Shown: one piece after another, positions 1 to 7,467 of the stretch
Position numbering within the stretch: the stretch's first letter is position 1
Layout: every line of letters begins with the position of its first letter
Source: Gammaproteobacteria bacterium
GTDB taxonomy: Bacteria; Pseudomonadota; Gammaproteobacteria; Competibacterales; Competibacteraceae
Direction: 5' to 3'
Length of the DNA: 8,658 nucleotides
Assembly (NCBI GenBank): GCA_020047885.1
Contig: JAIFNF010000083.1
Span: 1 to 8,658 of the forward strand
Made by a program: the position numbers and the translations under genes
Notes under the pieces: generated by a model
Database searches by the model: none
Told to the model about the DNA's origin: nothing
Seen by the model: only the letters and a program-made list of their open reading frames with translations

Positions 1-667
1 CCATTTCCGACATCACCGCCCGCACGTCAGCGAAATCGAGATTGATCATGCCCGGATGGGTGATCAGATCCGCAATCCCCTGCACCGCCCCCAGCAGCAC
101 GTCATTCGCGGCTTTGAATGCATCCAGCAGGCTGGCGCTCTTGCCCAATACGGTCAGCAGCTTTTCATTGGGGATAATGATCAGGGAATCGACGGCCTTG
201 CTCAATTCCGCCACGCCGCGCAGGGCGACATCCATGCGCTTTTTGCCTTCAAAGGGAAACGGCTTGGTGACGACCGCTACAGTCAGAATGCCCATTTCCC
301 GTGCCAGTTCGGCCACGACCGGCGCTGCGCCCGTACCGGTACCGCCACCCATACCGGCAGTGATGAAGACCATATCCGCGCCCTGCAACACCTCCCGGAT
401 GCGATCAGAATCTTCCTGAGCCGATTGCCGACCCACATCCGGATTGGCACCCGCACCCAGCCCTTTAGTGATATTACTACCGATTTGCAAAGTGACCGGC
501 ACGGTGCAGGTTTTCAGCGCCTGGGCATCGGTGTTGGCGCAGATAAAATCCACCCCCTCAATATTGGCCCCCAGCATGTGCTGTACCGCGTTACTACCGC
601 CGCCGCCCACGCCAATAACCTTGATGACTTCGCCGCCTTTCGACTGGGAATCCACTATCTCAAACAT
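1..667 (-). CDS. ftsZ: Cell division protein FtsZ (N-terminal part, 3' end outside window)
   Basis: FtsZ is the tubulin-like GTPase that polymerises at mid-cell into the Z-ring, the scaffold of the divisome. The frame is open from ATG at 667 to the window edge, giving 222 residues (to VRAVMSEM) of a protein usually near 380-400; the C-terminal domain and FtsA-binding tail are missing only because the window ends. Visible motifs are the N-terminal nucleotide-binding loop GGGGSNAV (residues 21-28), NTDAQAL (45-51), the tubulin signature GGGTGTG (107-113), [12 protein letters not shown] (133-144) and the catalytic T7 loop NLDFADVR (209-216). An AGGAG Shine-Dalgarno at 680-676, 8 nt upstream, fixes the start. 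The gene follows ftsA after 51 nt, the usual neighbour. Aligned by eye to E. coli FtsZ, no insertion or deletion is seen. Identification is near certain. Confidence 0.98.
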   Translation of the reverse strand, partial: MFEIVDSQSKGGEVIKVIGVGGGGSNAVQHMLGANIEGVDFICANTDAQALKTCTVPVTLQIGSNITKGLGAGANPDVGRQSAQEDSDRIREVLQGADMVFITAGMGGGTGTGAAPVVAELAREMGILTVAVVTKPFPFEGKKRMDVALRGVAELSKAVDSLIIIPNEKLLTVLGKSASLLDAFKAANDVLLGAVQGIADLITHPGMINLDFADVRAVMSEM

Positions 668-675
668 AACCGTTT

Positions 676-680
676 CTCCT
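676..680 (-). promoter_or_regulatory. Shine-Dalgarno of ftsZ
   Basis: AGGAG read on the minus strand, 8 nt before the ftsZ ATG at 667. It is a strong site in the 51-nt ftsA-ftsZ spacer and fits ftsZ having its own efficient initiation. I see no convincing promoter or terminator in the same spacer. Confidence 0.8.
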
Positions 681-718
681 GAAAATCAATGATCTCGACC
701 CGAATAAACCCATAACCC

Positions 719-1912
719 CTAAAAATTCCCCTGAAACCAGCTCTTCATCCGGTTCCACAACCCCTTACGACCGATACGCGACACCGGTCCCGGCTTGTTA
801 AATGGCCGGTTTTCGTTACCAAACAACAGCAACCCGACGGCAGTGGCATAGGCCGGATTGCGGACTAATTCCTGTACATCCATGACGTCATGCGGCACCC
901 CCAAACGCACGGGCATCCGAAAGACGTCCTCGGCCAGTTCCACCACCCCTTCCACCTGGGTGCTGCCGCCGGTCAGCACGATGCCGGCCGCGACCAGATG
1001 TTCGAAGCCGCTGCGTTGCAGTTCTTTCTGGGCAAACTCGAACAGTTCCGCATAACGTGGCTCGACGACATCGGCCAGGTCATAGCGGGAAAAAGACCGA
1101 GCAGCTCGGTCACCCACGCTGGCCACATCAATCGGCTCATCCGGCCGCGTGAGGTGTTTCAGGCAGCAGGCGTGCTGAATCTTGATGTCTTCCGCTGACT
1201 GGGTCGGGGTGCGGAACGCGACGGCAATGTCGTTGGTGACCTGGTCGCCGGCGATGGGAATGACCGCGGTATGGCTAATGGTGCCTTGCGTGAACACCGC
1301 CAGGTCGGTGGTGCCGCCGCCCAGGTCGAGCAGGCAGACGCCCAATTCCCGTTCATCCGGGTTCAGCACCGCCCGACTGGAAGCGAGTTGCTGCAGGATA
1401 ATGTCGTCGACCTCCAGCCCGCAGCGCTGGACGCACTTGACGATGTTTTGCACCGCACTGACCGCCCCGGTAACGATATGCACCCGCGCTTCCAGTCGCA
1501 CTCCGGCCATACCCACCGGATCCTGGATGCCTTCCTGACCATCGATGCTGAATTCCTGGGGCAAGATGTGCAGGATCTTTTGATCCGTGGGAATAGCCAC
1601 CACCTGGGCGGCTTCCATGACGCGATCCACATCTTCCTGCGTCACTTCACGATCCTTGATCGCGGTCACGCCATGGGAATTAATGCCGCGAATATGGCTG
1701 CCGGAAATCCCCTCATTGATGGCCTGCTGGATCGACTGGACGGTGGATTCGATATTGACCACCACACCCTTCTTCAACCCCCGTGAAGGATGTGAACCCA
1801 CCCCGACCACCTCGATCTCGCCACTGGCGTCAACCTCGCCGACAATGACCACCACCTTCGAGGTGCCGATATCGAGTCCGACGATCAGATTCTTTTCTTC
1901 TTTTCTGGACAT
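719..1912 (-). CDS. ftsA: Cell division protein FtsA (with 14-residue internal deletion)
   Basis: FtsA is the actin-like ATPase that tethers FtsZ filaments to the inner membrane and recruits later divisome proteins. The 397-residue product shows the phosphate-1 motif GLDIGTSKV (12-20), a phosphate-2 motif LLDLGGGTTDLAVF, the adenosine motif AAGIVLTGGS, and a C-terminal amphipathic segment ending in WNRMKSWFQGNF, the usual membrane-targeting helix. It starts 24 nt after the ftsQ stop; the Shine-Dalgarno is weak (GGGGA-type, about 11 nt upstream). Oddity: at residues 67/68 (nt 1712/1711) the sequence jumps from QQAINE directly to GISGSHIR. In E. coli FtsA, 14 residues (about A68 to L81, AELMADCQISSVYL) lie between these points. 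Everything after aligns without a gap. The missing piece covers a helix end and the strand leading into subdomain 1C, the part that contacts neighbouring FtsA and divisome proteins. Identity is certain; whether this product folds normally is not. Confidence 0.96.
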   Translation of the reverse strand: MSRKEEKNLIVGLDIGTSKVVVIVGEVDASGEIEVVGVGSHPSRGLKKGVVVNIESTVQSIQQAINEGISGSHIRGINSHGVTAIKDREVTQEDVDRVMEAAQVVAIPTDQKILHILPQEFSIDGQEGIQDPVGMAGVRLEARVHIVTGAVSAVQNIVKCVQRCGLEVDDIILQQLASSRAVLNPDERELGVCLLDLGGGTTDLAVFTQGTISHTAVIPIAGDQVTNDIAVAFRTPTQSAEDIKIQHACCLKHLTRPDEPIDVASVGDRAARSFSRYDLADVVEPRYAELFEFAQKELQRSGFEHLVAAGIVLTGGSTQVEGVVELAEDVFRMPVRLGVPHDVMDVQELVRNPAYATAVGLLLFGNENRPFNKPGPVSRIGRKGLWNRMKSWFQGNF

Positions 1913-1936
1913 GCCTGCTCTCTTCCCCGCGACTCT

Positions 1937-2755
1937 CTAGCCAGCGGCTGGGGTGGGGGGTTCCACCACTTTCCAGCGCACCGCAAAGCCGTTGCCATAA
2001 CGCAAATCCACCACCGCGATCCGGTCGATCTGGGCGGATAGAATGCGTGGATAAAGTTGCGCCCATCGTCGCAACCGTTGTTCAAACTGCTCGCGTCCCA
2101 CCTGTACTTCCAGACCGTTATCGAAGGTCAACCACCAAGCCCGGCGTTCGTCCTGCCGCAAGCGGGTCAGGCGTAATCCGACCGGCTCGAACAGCGTGCG
2201 AAGGTCGTTGTAGGTTTTAATCAGCGCCGGTTCGTGACTGTCCGGTCCGGCCAAGTGTGGCCAGGGGCCCGGTTGACGCACGACCGGGGGCCGGAAGCGC
2301 CGACCATTCACATCGACCATCTCGCCGTCGCCCCAGTAACCGAAGGCGACGCGTTCACGCAATTCGATTTCTACGACATCCGGCCACCAGCGCCGCACCG
2401 CGACGGTTTCGATCCAGGGATTGGCGGCCAACGCGGTGCGCAGGGCGTCCAGATCCGCCCTGAAGAAATTCTGGCCGAGCACCCCGTTAGCCAGTGGCTC
2501 CAGATCCGCCTTGGCCAGATTGCGCAATTCGCCGCCAATCCGCACTTCACGCAGGGGAAAAGCATTCGGATCCTGCAATTTCTGGCTGCCCACCCATAGC
2601 CCCCAGCCGACCATGGCCAACACTAAGGCGACGCCTGACCAGCGCAGCGGCGCTCCCCAAACCGCTTTCCACTGTCCCGGCGACTCGGGCGCCTGGCGCT
2701 TGAGCGTCGTGGCACCATGCCGCCGTTTTCTGAAGAGTGGCGTCCGCTTCTTCAT
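1937..2755 (-). CDS. ftsQ: Cell division protein FtsQ
   Basis: FtsQ is a bitopic inner-membrane protein whose periplasmic part binds FtsB/FtsL and links the cytoplasmic ring to septal wall synthesis. The 272-residue product has a basic cytoplasmic tail (KKRTPLFRKRRH), one membrane segment (about 36-56, GVALVLAMVGWGLWVG), a POTRA domain (about 66-135, FPLREVRIGG to VVEIELRERV, including NPWIETVAVRRWWPD), and a C-terminal beta domain ending in IAVVDLRYGNGFAVRWK, the family's conserved VDLRY motif. The frame is open further upstream (to an ATG at 2935), but that part lies inside ddlB and reads as low-complexity nonsense. The ATG at 2755 overlaps the ddlB stop in a 4-bp ATGA and gives the normal family length (E. 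coli 276). ddlB and ftsQ are probably translationally coupled. Confidence 0.95.
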   Translation of the reverse strand: MKKRTPLFRKRRHGATTLKRQAPESPGQWKAVWGAPLRWSGVALVLAMVGWGLWVGSQKLQDPNAFPLREVRIGGELRNLAKADLEPLANGVLGQNFFRADLDALRTALAANPWIETVAVRRWWPDVVEIELRERVAFGYWGDGEMVDVNGRRFRPPVVRQPGPWPHLAGPDSHEPALIKTYNDLRTLFEPVGLRLTRLRQDERRAWWLTFDNGLEVQVGREQFEQRLRRWAQLYPRILSAQIDRIAVVDLRYGNGFAVRWKVVEPPTPAAG

Positions 2756-3708
2756 CGAGTCCTGGATCCGGTCAGGCTGGTTTCCAGGATGCGCCACACC
2801 AGATCTTCGAAACTGAGGCCAGCGACTCGCGCCGCCATCGGGACGAGACTGTGATCGGTCATACCGGGTACGGTATTCACTTCCAGCAGCCAGGGATGCC
2901 CTTGGGCATCCACCATCAAATCCACCCGACCCCAACCTGCGCCATCCACTGCCGCGAACGCCCGGCGCACTAGGTCCCGCAGTTCGGCTTCCTGCGCTTC
3001 CGGTAAGCCGCAGGGACAGAGATAGCGGGTATCGTTGGCGTGGTACTTGGCCTCGTAGTCATAGAATTCCCGGGGCGTTTCCAATCGGATCAACGGCAAG
3101 GCCTCACCCTGCAACAAGCCGCCGGTGTATTCCTGCCCCTGAATCCACGGCTCCACCAGCACGGGGGAATCGCAGGCCGCCGCCCGTTCCCAGGCGATTT
3201 GGAATTGCGCGGGGTCATTGACCCGGCTGATGCCAATGCTGGAACCCTCGCAGGAGGGCTTGACCGCCAAGGGTAAACCCAGTGCGGTTGCCGCTTCCGC
3301 CAATTCCGCAACGTTTGCCGCCAGTCGGCACGGCGGCGTGGGCAAACCGACGCCCAGCCAGATCTGTTTGGTGCGCAACTTGTCCATGCCCAACGCCGAG
3401 GCCATGACGCCACTGCCGGTATAGGGGAGGCCGAGAATTTCTAGCGCACCCTGAATCACGCCATCTTCGCCGCCGCGACCGTGCAGCGCGATGAACACCC
3501 GGTCAAACCTGCCGTTGGCCAGTATCCGGGAAATGTCGCGGTCGGCGTCAATGCCATGCGCCTCCACGCCACGTGCTTGTAATGCCTTGAGCACCGCTTG
3601 ACCGCTGACCAGTGAAACCGCTCGTTCCGCCGACCAGCCGCCCATCAGGACGGCGACTTTGCCAAATTCCGCCGGATTGGTCACCGGGCGCTGGGGGGTC
3701 TGCTGCAT
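2752..3708 (-). CDS. ddlB: D-alanine--D-alanine ligase B
   Basis: DdlB joins two D-alanines with ATP to make the dipeptide that MurF adds to the wall precursor. It is a cytoplasmic ATP-grasp enzyme. The 318-residue product (E. coli 306, the difference being a longer N-terminus) shows GGWSAERAVSL (23-33), ALHGRGGEDGVIQG, LPYTGSGVMASALGMDK, the ATP-binding VKPSCEGSSIG, FYDYEAKY (omega loop with the Tyr-Lys pair that marks a D-Ala rather than D-lactate ligase), GWGRVDLM, and LEVNTVPGMTDHSLVPMAA with the metal-binding residues. The start is supported by GGAG at 3719-3716, 7 nt upstream. It lies 26 nt after murC and overlaps ftsQ by 4 bp. One substitution stands out: SAEREVSL of E. coli is SAERAVSL here; the catalytic-site Glu of SAE is kept. 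Confidence 0.96.
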   Translation of the reverse strand: MQQTPQRPVTNPAEFGKVAVLMGGWSAERAVSLVSGQAVLKALQARGVEAHGIDADRDISRILANGRFDRVFIALHGRGGEDGVIQGALEILGLPYTGSGVMASALGMDKLRTKQIWLGVGLPTPPCRLAANVAELAEAATALGLPLAVKPSCEGSSIGISRVNDPAQFQIAWERAAACDSPVLVEPWIQGQEYTGGLLQGEALPLIRLETPREFYDYEAKYHANDTRYLCPCGLPEAQEAELRDLVRRAFAAVDGAGWGRVDLMVDAQGHPWLLEVNTVPGMTDHSLVPMAARVAGLSFEDLVWRILETSLTGSRTR

Positions 3709-3734
3709 CCGCGTTCTCCAATAGGGGTCAGGAA

Positions 3735-5186
3735 TTAGCGATGAGCGATGGCGGGCAGGCCATCGCGGATCAGTTGCGCGGCCATGGCTCCAATATCGCC
3801 GGCGCCCATCAGTAACAGTAAATCACCGTCGCGCAGCAGGCCAGGCAAGGCTGCGGGTAGATCAGCGGTTTGTTCGACAAAGACGGGATCAACCTTGCCC
3901 CGGGTGCGGATGGCGCGGCTCAGGCTGCGGCCGTCGGCACCCGCAATGGGTTTTTCCCCGGCGGGATACACGTCCAGCAGCGCCAGAACATCCACTTCGG
4001 CAAGCACCTGGGCGAAGTCATCGAACAGGTCGCGGGTGCGGGTGAAGCGGTGCGGCTGGAAGGCCAGCACCAGGCGGCGCTCCGGCCAGGCGCCGCGCAC
4101 CGCTTCCAGCACCGCCTGAATTTCGCGGGGATGGTGGCCGTAATCTTCCATCACGGTCGCGTGGCCGCCGTCGGGCAACGCCAGTTCACCATGCACCTGG
4201 AACCGGCGACCAATGCCTTGAAAGTTCATTAGCGCCCGGCGAATGGCGGTTTCCGATACCCCCAGTTCGTGGGCGACGGCCATCGCCGCCAGGGCATTCA
4301 ACACGCTATGCCGACCCGGCAGGTTCAAGGTAATCGGCAGCGGTTCTCGGAGATTAGGCAGATGGGCAAGGAACCGGGTACGCAAGCCTTCCCGCACGAG
4401 GTCGGTGGCTCGCGCATCGCAATCGTCGGTAAACCCGTAGCTCAGTATCGGGCGGCTCAAGCGGGGCAGAATCGCCCGCACCTGGGGATCATCAGCGCAC
4501 AGCACCGCCAGCCCGTAGAACGGCAGATGGTGCAGGAACTCCACGAAGGTTTCCCGCAACCGCTCGAAATCGCCGCCATAGGTGGGCAGATGGTCGGCGT
4601 CGATATTGGTGACCACCGAAATCATCGGTTGCAGGAAGAGGAACGAGGCGTCGCTTTCATCGGCTTCCGCCACCAGATAGCGACCCGCGCCCAGTCGGGC
4701 ATTCGCCCCCGCGCTGTTCAACCGCCCGCCAATCACGAAGGTCGGATCGAGGCCGCCTTCGGCCAGAATGCTGGTGATTAAACTGGTCGTTGTGGTTTTA
4801 CCGTGCGTACCGGCGACCGCGATGCCATAACGGAACCGCATGAGTTCGGCCAGCATCTCGGCGCGTGGCACCACGGGAATTCGCGCTGCCCGTGCGGCGA
4901 TGACTTCGGGATTGTCCTCGGCCACCGCGCTGGAAGTCACCACCGCGTCGCAACCGGCGATATGCTCGGCGGCATGGCCGGGACGGATGATCACCCCCAG
5001 TTGCGCGAGGCGGGCGGTGACGGCGCTGGCGCGCAGGTCTGAACCGGAGACGCTGTAGCCAAGATTCAGCAGCACTTCGGCGATGCCACTCATGCCCGCA
5101 CCGCCGATACCGACGAAATGGACGTGACGGATGCGGCGCATATCGCGCCAGGCTTCGGGAATCATCGCCAATGCGGGTTTTTCCAT
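3735..5186 (-). CDS. murC: UDP-N-acetylmuramate--L-alanine ligase MurC
   Basis: MurC adds L-alanine to UDP-MurNAc, the first amino acid of the peptide stem, using ATP in the cytoplasm. The 483-residue product (E. coli 491) has all three Mur ligase domains: the UDP-binding start [15 protein letters not shown] (23-37), the ATP P-loop [12 protein letters not shown] (Lys130), [10 protein letters not shown] (Glu174) and NIDADH (His199), whose numbers match E. coli, then [25 protein letters not shown] and [12 protein letters not shown] in the C-terminal domain. The chosen ATG at 5186 sits only 4 nt after the normal end of murG and has no clear Shine-Dalgarno, so coupling to murG termination is likely; in-frame ATGs at 5165 and 5141 are possible alternatives. 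No murB follows, unlike many other dcw clusters, so murB must lie elsewhere. Confidence 0.97.
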   Translation of the reverse strand: MEKPALAMIPEAWRDMRRIRHVHFVGIGGAGMSGIAEVLLNLGYSVSGSDLRASAVTARLAQLGVIIRPGHAAEHIAGCDAVVTSSAVAEDNPEVIAARAARIPVVPRAEMLAELMRFRYGIAVAGTHGKTTTTSLITSILAEGGLDPTFVIGGRLNSAGANARLGAGRYLVAEADESDASFLFLQPMISVVTNIDADHLPTYGGDFERLRETFVEFLHHLPFYGLAVLCADDPQVRAILPRLSRPILSYGFTDDCDARATDLVREGLRTRFLAHLPNLREPLPITLNLPGRHSVLNALAAMAVAHELGVSETAIRRALMNFQGIGRRFQVHGELALPDGGHATVMEDYGHHPREIQAVLEAVRGAWPERRLVLAFQPHRFTRTRDLFDDFAQVLAEVDVLALLDVYPAGEKPIAGADGRSLSRAIRTRGKVDPVFVEQTADLPAALPGLLRDGDLLLLMGAGDIGAMAAQLIRDGLPAIAHR

Positions 5187-5190
5187 GGGG

Positions 5191-5334
5191 TTAGTGAGTC
5201 GTCGTCATTGAAGGAGCGCACTCCAGGCAGGCCAGCGCGACCTGTTCAGCGGCATCGACTTTGGCCAGGGAACGTGCGGCTTCGGCCATGCGCAACAACC
5301 GGTCAGAATCAGCCAGTAATTCCCAAAGCCGCCT
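5191..5334 (-). pseudogene. murG: Out-of-frame C-terminal tail of murG
   Basis: Read one base out of phase with the main murG frame, this stretch gives RRLWELLADSDRLLRMAEAA continuing RSLAKVDAAEQVALACLECA and ending MTTTH before TAA at 5193-5191. It matches the last part of MurG family proteins (E. coli equivalent: [20 protein letters not shown]...DATERVANEV). It starts inside the truncated frame and ends 4 nt before murC, exactly where an intact murG should end. From the LIYQ motif to MAE there are 46 nt, while E. coli has 22 residues (66 nt) between the same points, so about 20 nt seem to be missing around 5320-5337. The coding quality of the tail is intact, so the change is recent or artefactual. 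Confidence 0.88.
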
Positions 5335-6265
5335 GTTGGTAGATCAGCGCTGCGCCCTCGCGCTCCAAGTAATGGGCATTCGCCGTCTGATGGTCGTCCA
5401 CCGCGAACGGGAACGGGACCAGGATCGCGCCGACCCCGGTGGCCGCGAGTTCGGCAATCGTCAGTGCGCCAGATCGACACAGTACCAGATCGGCCCAGCC
5501 GTAAGCCTCGGCCATGTCTTCGATAAAGGGCGTCAATCGCGCCGTGACGCCTGCTTCCCGGTACGCCGTTTCCGCGGCTTCATGCAACTGACCGCCGGCC
5601 TGATGCCAGACTTCGGGGCGTTCACTGTCCGCCAGTAACGCCAGCGCTTGCGGCACGAGTTGATTCAGCGCCAAAGCGCCCTGACTGCCGCCGAGAATGA
5701 GCAACCGGCGCAAGCCAGTCCGTCCGGCAAACCGTTCGGCGGGCGGCGGCAGTTCGGCGATAACCGCTCGCACCGGATTGCCCACTGTGACCGCTTGCCG
5801 ATTGGGGGGAAAGGTGCCGGGGAACGCCTGCATCACTTGCCGAGCGATGCGCGCCAGCCAGCGGTTGGTCATGCCGGCAATCGCATTCTGTTCATGCACC
5901 ACCAGCGGAATACCGAGGACGCGGGCCATAACGCCGCCGGGACCACTGGCGAAGCCGCCCATGCCGAGGACGACCGGGGGCTGCAACCGGCGCAGAATGC
6001 GTCCCGCCTGCCAGAGCGCCTTGCTGAGCATGATGGGCGTCATCAATCGCTGGCGGAGACCTTTGCCGCGTAGCCCGGTGACCTCGATCCATTCCATGGG
6101 AATACCGGCTTTGGGAACCAGCGTCGCCTCCAGTCCGCGCCGGGCACCGATCCACGTCACCGGGATGCCACGCGCCCGCAACCGTTCAGCGACGGCCAGC
6201 GCCGGGAAGACGTGGCCGCCAGTGCCGCCCGCCATGATGACCACCGGGGATTGAGGATTATTCAT
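5309..6265 (-). CDS. murG: MurG, lipid II synthase, C-terminally truncated by a frameshift
   Basis: MurG is the peripheral inner-membrane GT28 glycosyltransferase that transfers GlcNAc from UDP-GlcNAc to lipid I, giving lipid II. The 318-residue frame shows the N-domain glycine loop MAGGTGGHVFP (catalytic-site His18), LGMGGFASGPGG (100-111), HEQNAIAG with Asn127, VGNPVR (161-166), the C-domain loop LGGSQGA (191-197), and the UDP-GlcNAc site CRSGALTIAEL (263-273) with PFPFAVDDHQTANA. It begins with an ATG overlapping the ftsW stop (ATGA). E. coli MurG has 355 residues. Here the frame runs GAALIYQQAALGITG and stops at TGA 5311-5309. The missing C-terminal helices are present in another frame immediately downstream (5334-5191, see separate entry), so the gene has suffered a net loss of bases equal to 2 modulo 3, about 20 nt by comparison with E. 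coli. Either this is a real lesion or an assembly error; murG is essential. Confidence 0.93.
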   Translation of the reverse strand: MNNPQSPVVIMAGGTGGHVFPALAVAERLRARGIPVTWIGARRGLEATLVPKAGIPMEWIEVTGLRGKGLRQRLMTPIMLSKALWQAGRILRRLQPPVVLGMGGFASGPGGVMARVLGIPLVVHEQNAIAGMTNRWLARIARQVMQAFPGTFPPNRQAVTVGNPVRAVIAELPPPAERFAGRTGLRRLLILGGSQGALALNQLVPQALALLADSERPEVWHQAGGQLHEAAETAYREAGVTARLTPFIEDMAEAYGWADLVLCRSGALTIAELAATGVGAILVPFPFAVDDHQTANAHYLEREGAALIYQQAALGITG

Positions 6266-7467
6266 TCGTCATGCACCCCGCCGGCCCGGGTTTCCACATC
6301 AATCCGCAGCAACAGCGCCAAGGCCATGCACATCACCACCAGGCTACTGCCGCCATAACTCATCAACGGCAGCGTCAAGCCCTTGGTGGGCAACGCGCCC
6401 ATATTCACGCCCATGTTGAACAGCGACTGGATGCCGAACCACAGGCCAAGGCCATAGGCCAGCGAGGCGGAAAATTTCATACCGATCCGTTCCGCCCGCT
6501 GGCCAATGCGGAACGCCCGCCAGACAATCGTCATGAACAGCGCGATGATGGTCAGAATGCCCGCCAGTCCCAGTTCTTCGGCCAAAATGGCAAAGAGAAA
6601 ATCGGTATAGGCTTCGGGCAGATAAAACAGCTTCTGCACACTTTCGCCCAGTCCCACGCCGAACAACTCGCCGCGCCCGATGGCAATGAGTGACTGCGTC
6701 AACTGGAAACCGCTGCCAAAGGGGTCTTCCCAGGGATTCATAAAGCTGACCAGCCGCGCCCGCCGGTAGGGTGATGACCACAACAAGACGGTCATCACTG
6801 CTGAAGTACCCACCACCAGGGTGCCAAATTGCCAGAGATTGACGCCGGCCAGGAACACCATCCCCATCGCCGTCGCCATGAGCACCACGACACTGCCGAA
6901 GTCTGGCTCCAGCAGCAGCAGCACCGCCAGTACCGCCAAGACCGCCATGGGTCGCAGCAATGCCAGCGCTGAAGTGCGGAAACTGGCGGTTTGTAACTCG
7001 ACGCTATGCCGCTTGAGATAGTCAGCGACATAGATCAGGGTAAAGAGCTTGGCCAGTTCCGAAACCTGAATATTGATCGGCCCGAAGCCAATCCAGCGCA
7101 TACTGCCGTTCACTTCCTTGCCAACATGCGGAATCAGCACCAGCGTCAGCAGGCCAAACGCCGCCATCAGCAGCGTCGGCCCCATGCGCCGCCAACGCGT
7201 CAAGGGAATTTGAAAAACCAATCCCGCTGTAACCAAGCCAATCAGCGCGAAGGCACCTTGACGAATCAGAAAATAAAAGGGTTGTCCGGTCTGCCGATCC
7301 GCTATCGGCATGGACGCCGAAGTTACCATCAGTAGACCCAGGGACAGCAACAACAGGCTGGCAATCAGAATCCAGGGATCGGGGAAGGGCAGGGTGGATC
7401 GCCCTTCGCCCGCTTCTGGCAACTGATCTTTGGCGTGCGGATGCAGCACGGCGGCGATATTCAACAT
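6262..7467 (-). CDS. ftsW: FtsW, septal peptidoglycan glycosyltransferase (SEDS family)
   Basis: FtsW is the polytopic inner-membrane SEDS protein that polymerises lipid II at the septum together with FtsI. The 401-residue product has a cytoplasmic N-tail followed by about ten hydrophobic segments (first about 32-51, last about 373-388). Family motifs are GSMRWIGFGPINIQVSELAKL (121-141), LEPDFGS (186-192), GFQLTQSLIAIGRGELFGVGLGES (253-276), QKLFYLPEAYTDFLFAILAEELGL (278-301) with the putative catalytic Asp289, and LPTKGLTLPLMSYGGSS (359-375). The frame is open to 7545, but the first 26 residues there are inside murD and not FtsW-like. The ATG at 7467 has GGAGG 8 nt upstream and overlaps the murD stop by 7 bp. 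QVSE replaces the commoner QPSE/QPAE, and EAYTDF the commoner EAHTDF; both look like tolerated variants. Confidence 0.97.
   Translation of the reverse strand: MLNIAAVLHPHAKDQLPEAGEGRSTLPFPDPWILIASLLLLSLGLLMVTSASMPIADRQTGQPFYFLIRQGAFALIGLVTAGLVFQIPLTRWRRMGPTLLMAAFGLLTLVLIPHVGKEVNGSMRWIGFGPINIQVSELAKLFTLIYVADYLKRHSVELQTASFRTSALALLRPMAVLAVLAVLLLLEPDFGSVVVLMATAMGMVFLAGVNLWQFGTLVVGTSAVMTVLLWSSPYRRARLVSFMNPWEDPFGSGFQLTQSLIAIGRGELFGVGLGESVQKLFYLPEAYTDFLFAILAEELGLAGILTIIALFMTIVWRAFRIGQRAERIGMKFSASLAYGLGLWFGIQSLFNMGVNMGALPTKGLTLPLMSYGGSSLVVMCMALALLLRIDVETRAGGVHDE

Noticed and set aside
56..682. Long plus-strand open frames antisense to real genes (for example 56-682, 1271-1786, 4269-4781, 5697-6254, 7575-8282)
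   Set aside because: They lie wholly opposite well-identified dcw genes, resemble no family I know, are rich in Arg, His, Gln and Ala as expected for shadows of GC-rich codons, and lack convincing start contexts.
2756..2935. Longer FtsQ starting at 2935
   Set aside because: The extra 60 residues lie inside ddlB, are not FtsQ-like, and the ATGA overlap start at 2755 gives the normal family length.
2752..3708. DdlB as a D-Ala-D-Lac ligase (vancomycin resistance type) because of SAERAVSL
   Set aside because: The FYDYEAKY omega-loop motif is the D-Ala-D-Ala type, and the changed residue is not the conserved active-site Glu of SAE.
3709..3734. Loss of murB from the cluster as a novelty
   Set aside because: murC and ddlB are 26 nt apart with no remnant between them, and E. 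coli has the same arrangement, so this is ordinary.
5213..5224. Short inverted repeat GGAGCGCACTCC near the murG end as a terminator or operator
   Set aside because: The stem is only 4 bp, there is no T-run, and it lies inside the murG tail coding sequence.
5301..5334. Programmed +1 frameshift in murG at GGC TGA, similar in idea to prfB
   Set aside because: There is no slippery codon such as CUU before the stop and no Shine-Dalgarno-like stimulator at the right place, and a frameshifted product would still be about 7 residues short of the family in this loop. A simple deletion explains the data better.
5205..5480. Minus-strand open frame of 91 codons overlapping the end of murG
   Set aside because: It is in the third frame, neither the main murG frame nor the frame holding the murG tail, and its translation is not MurG-like.
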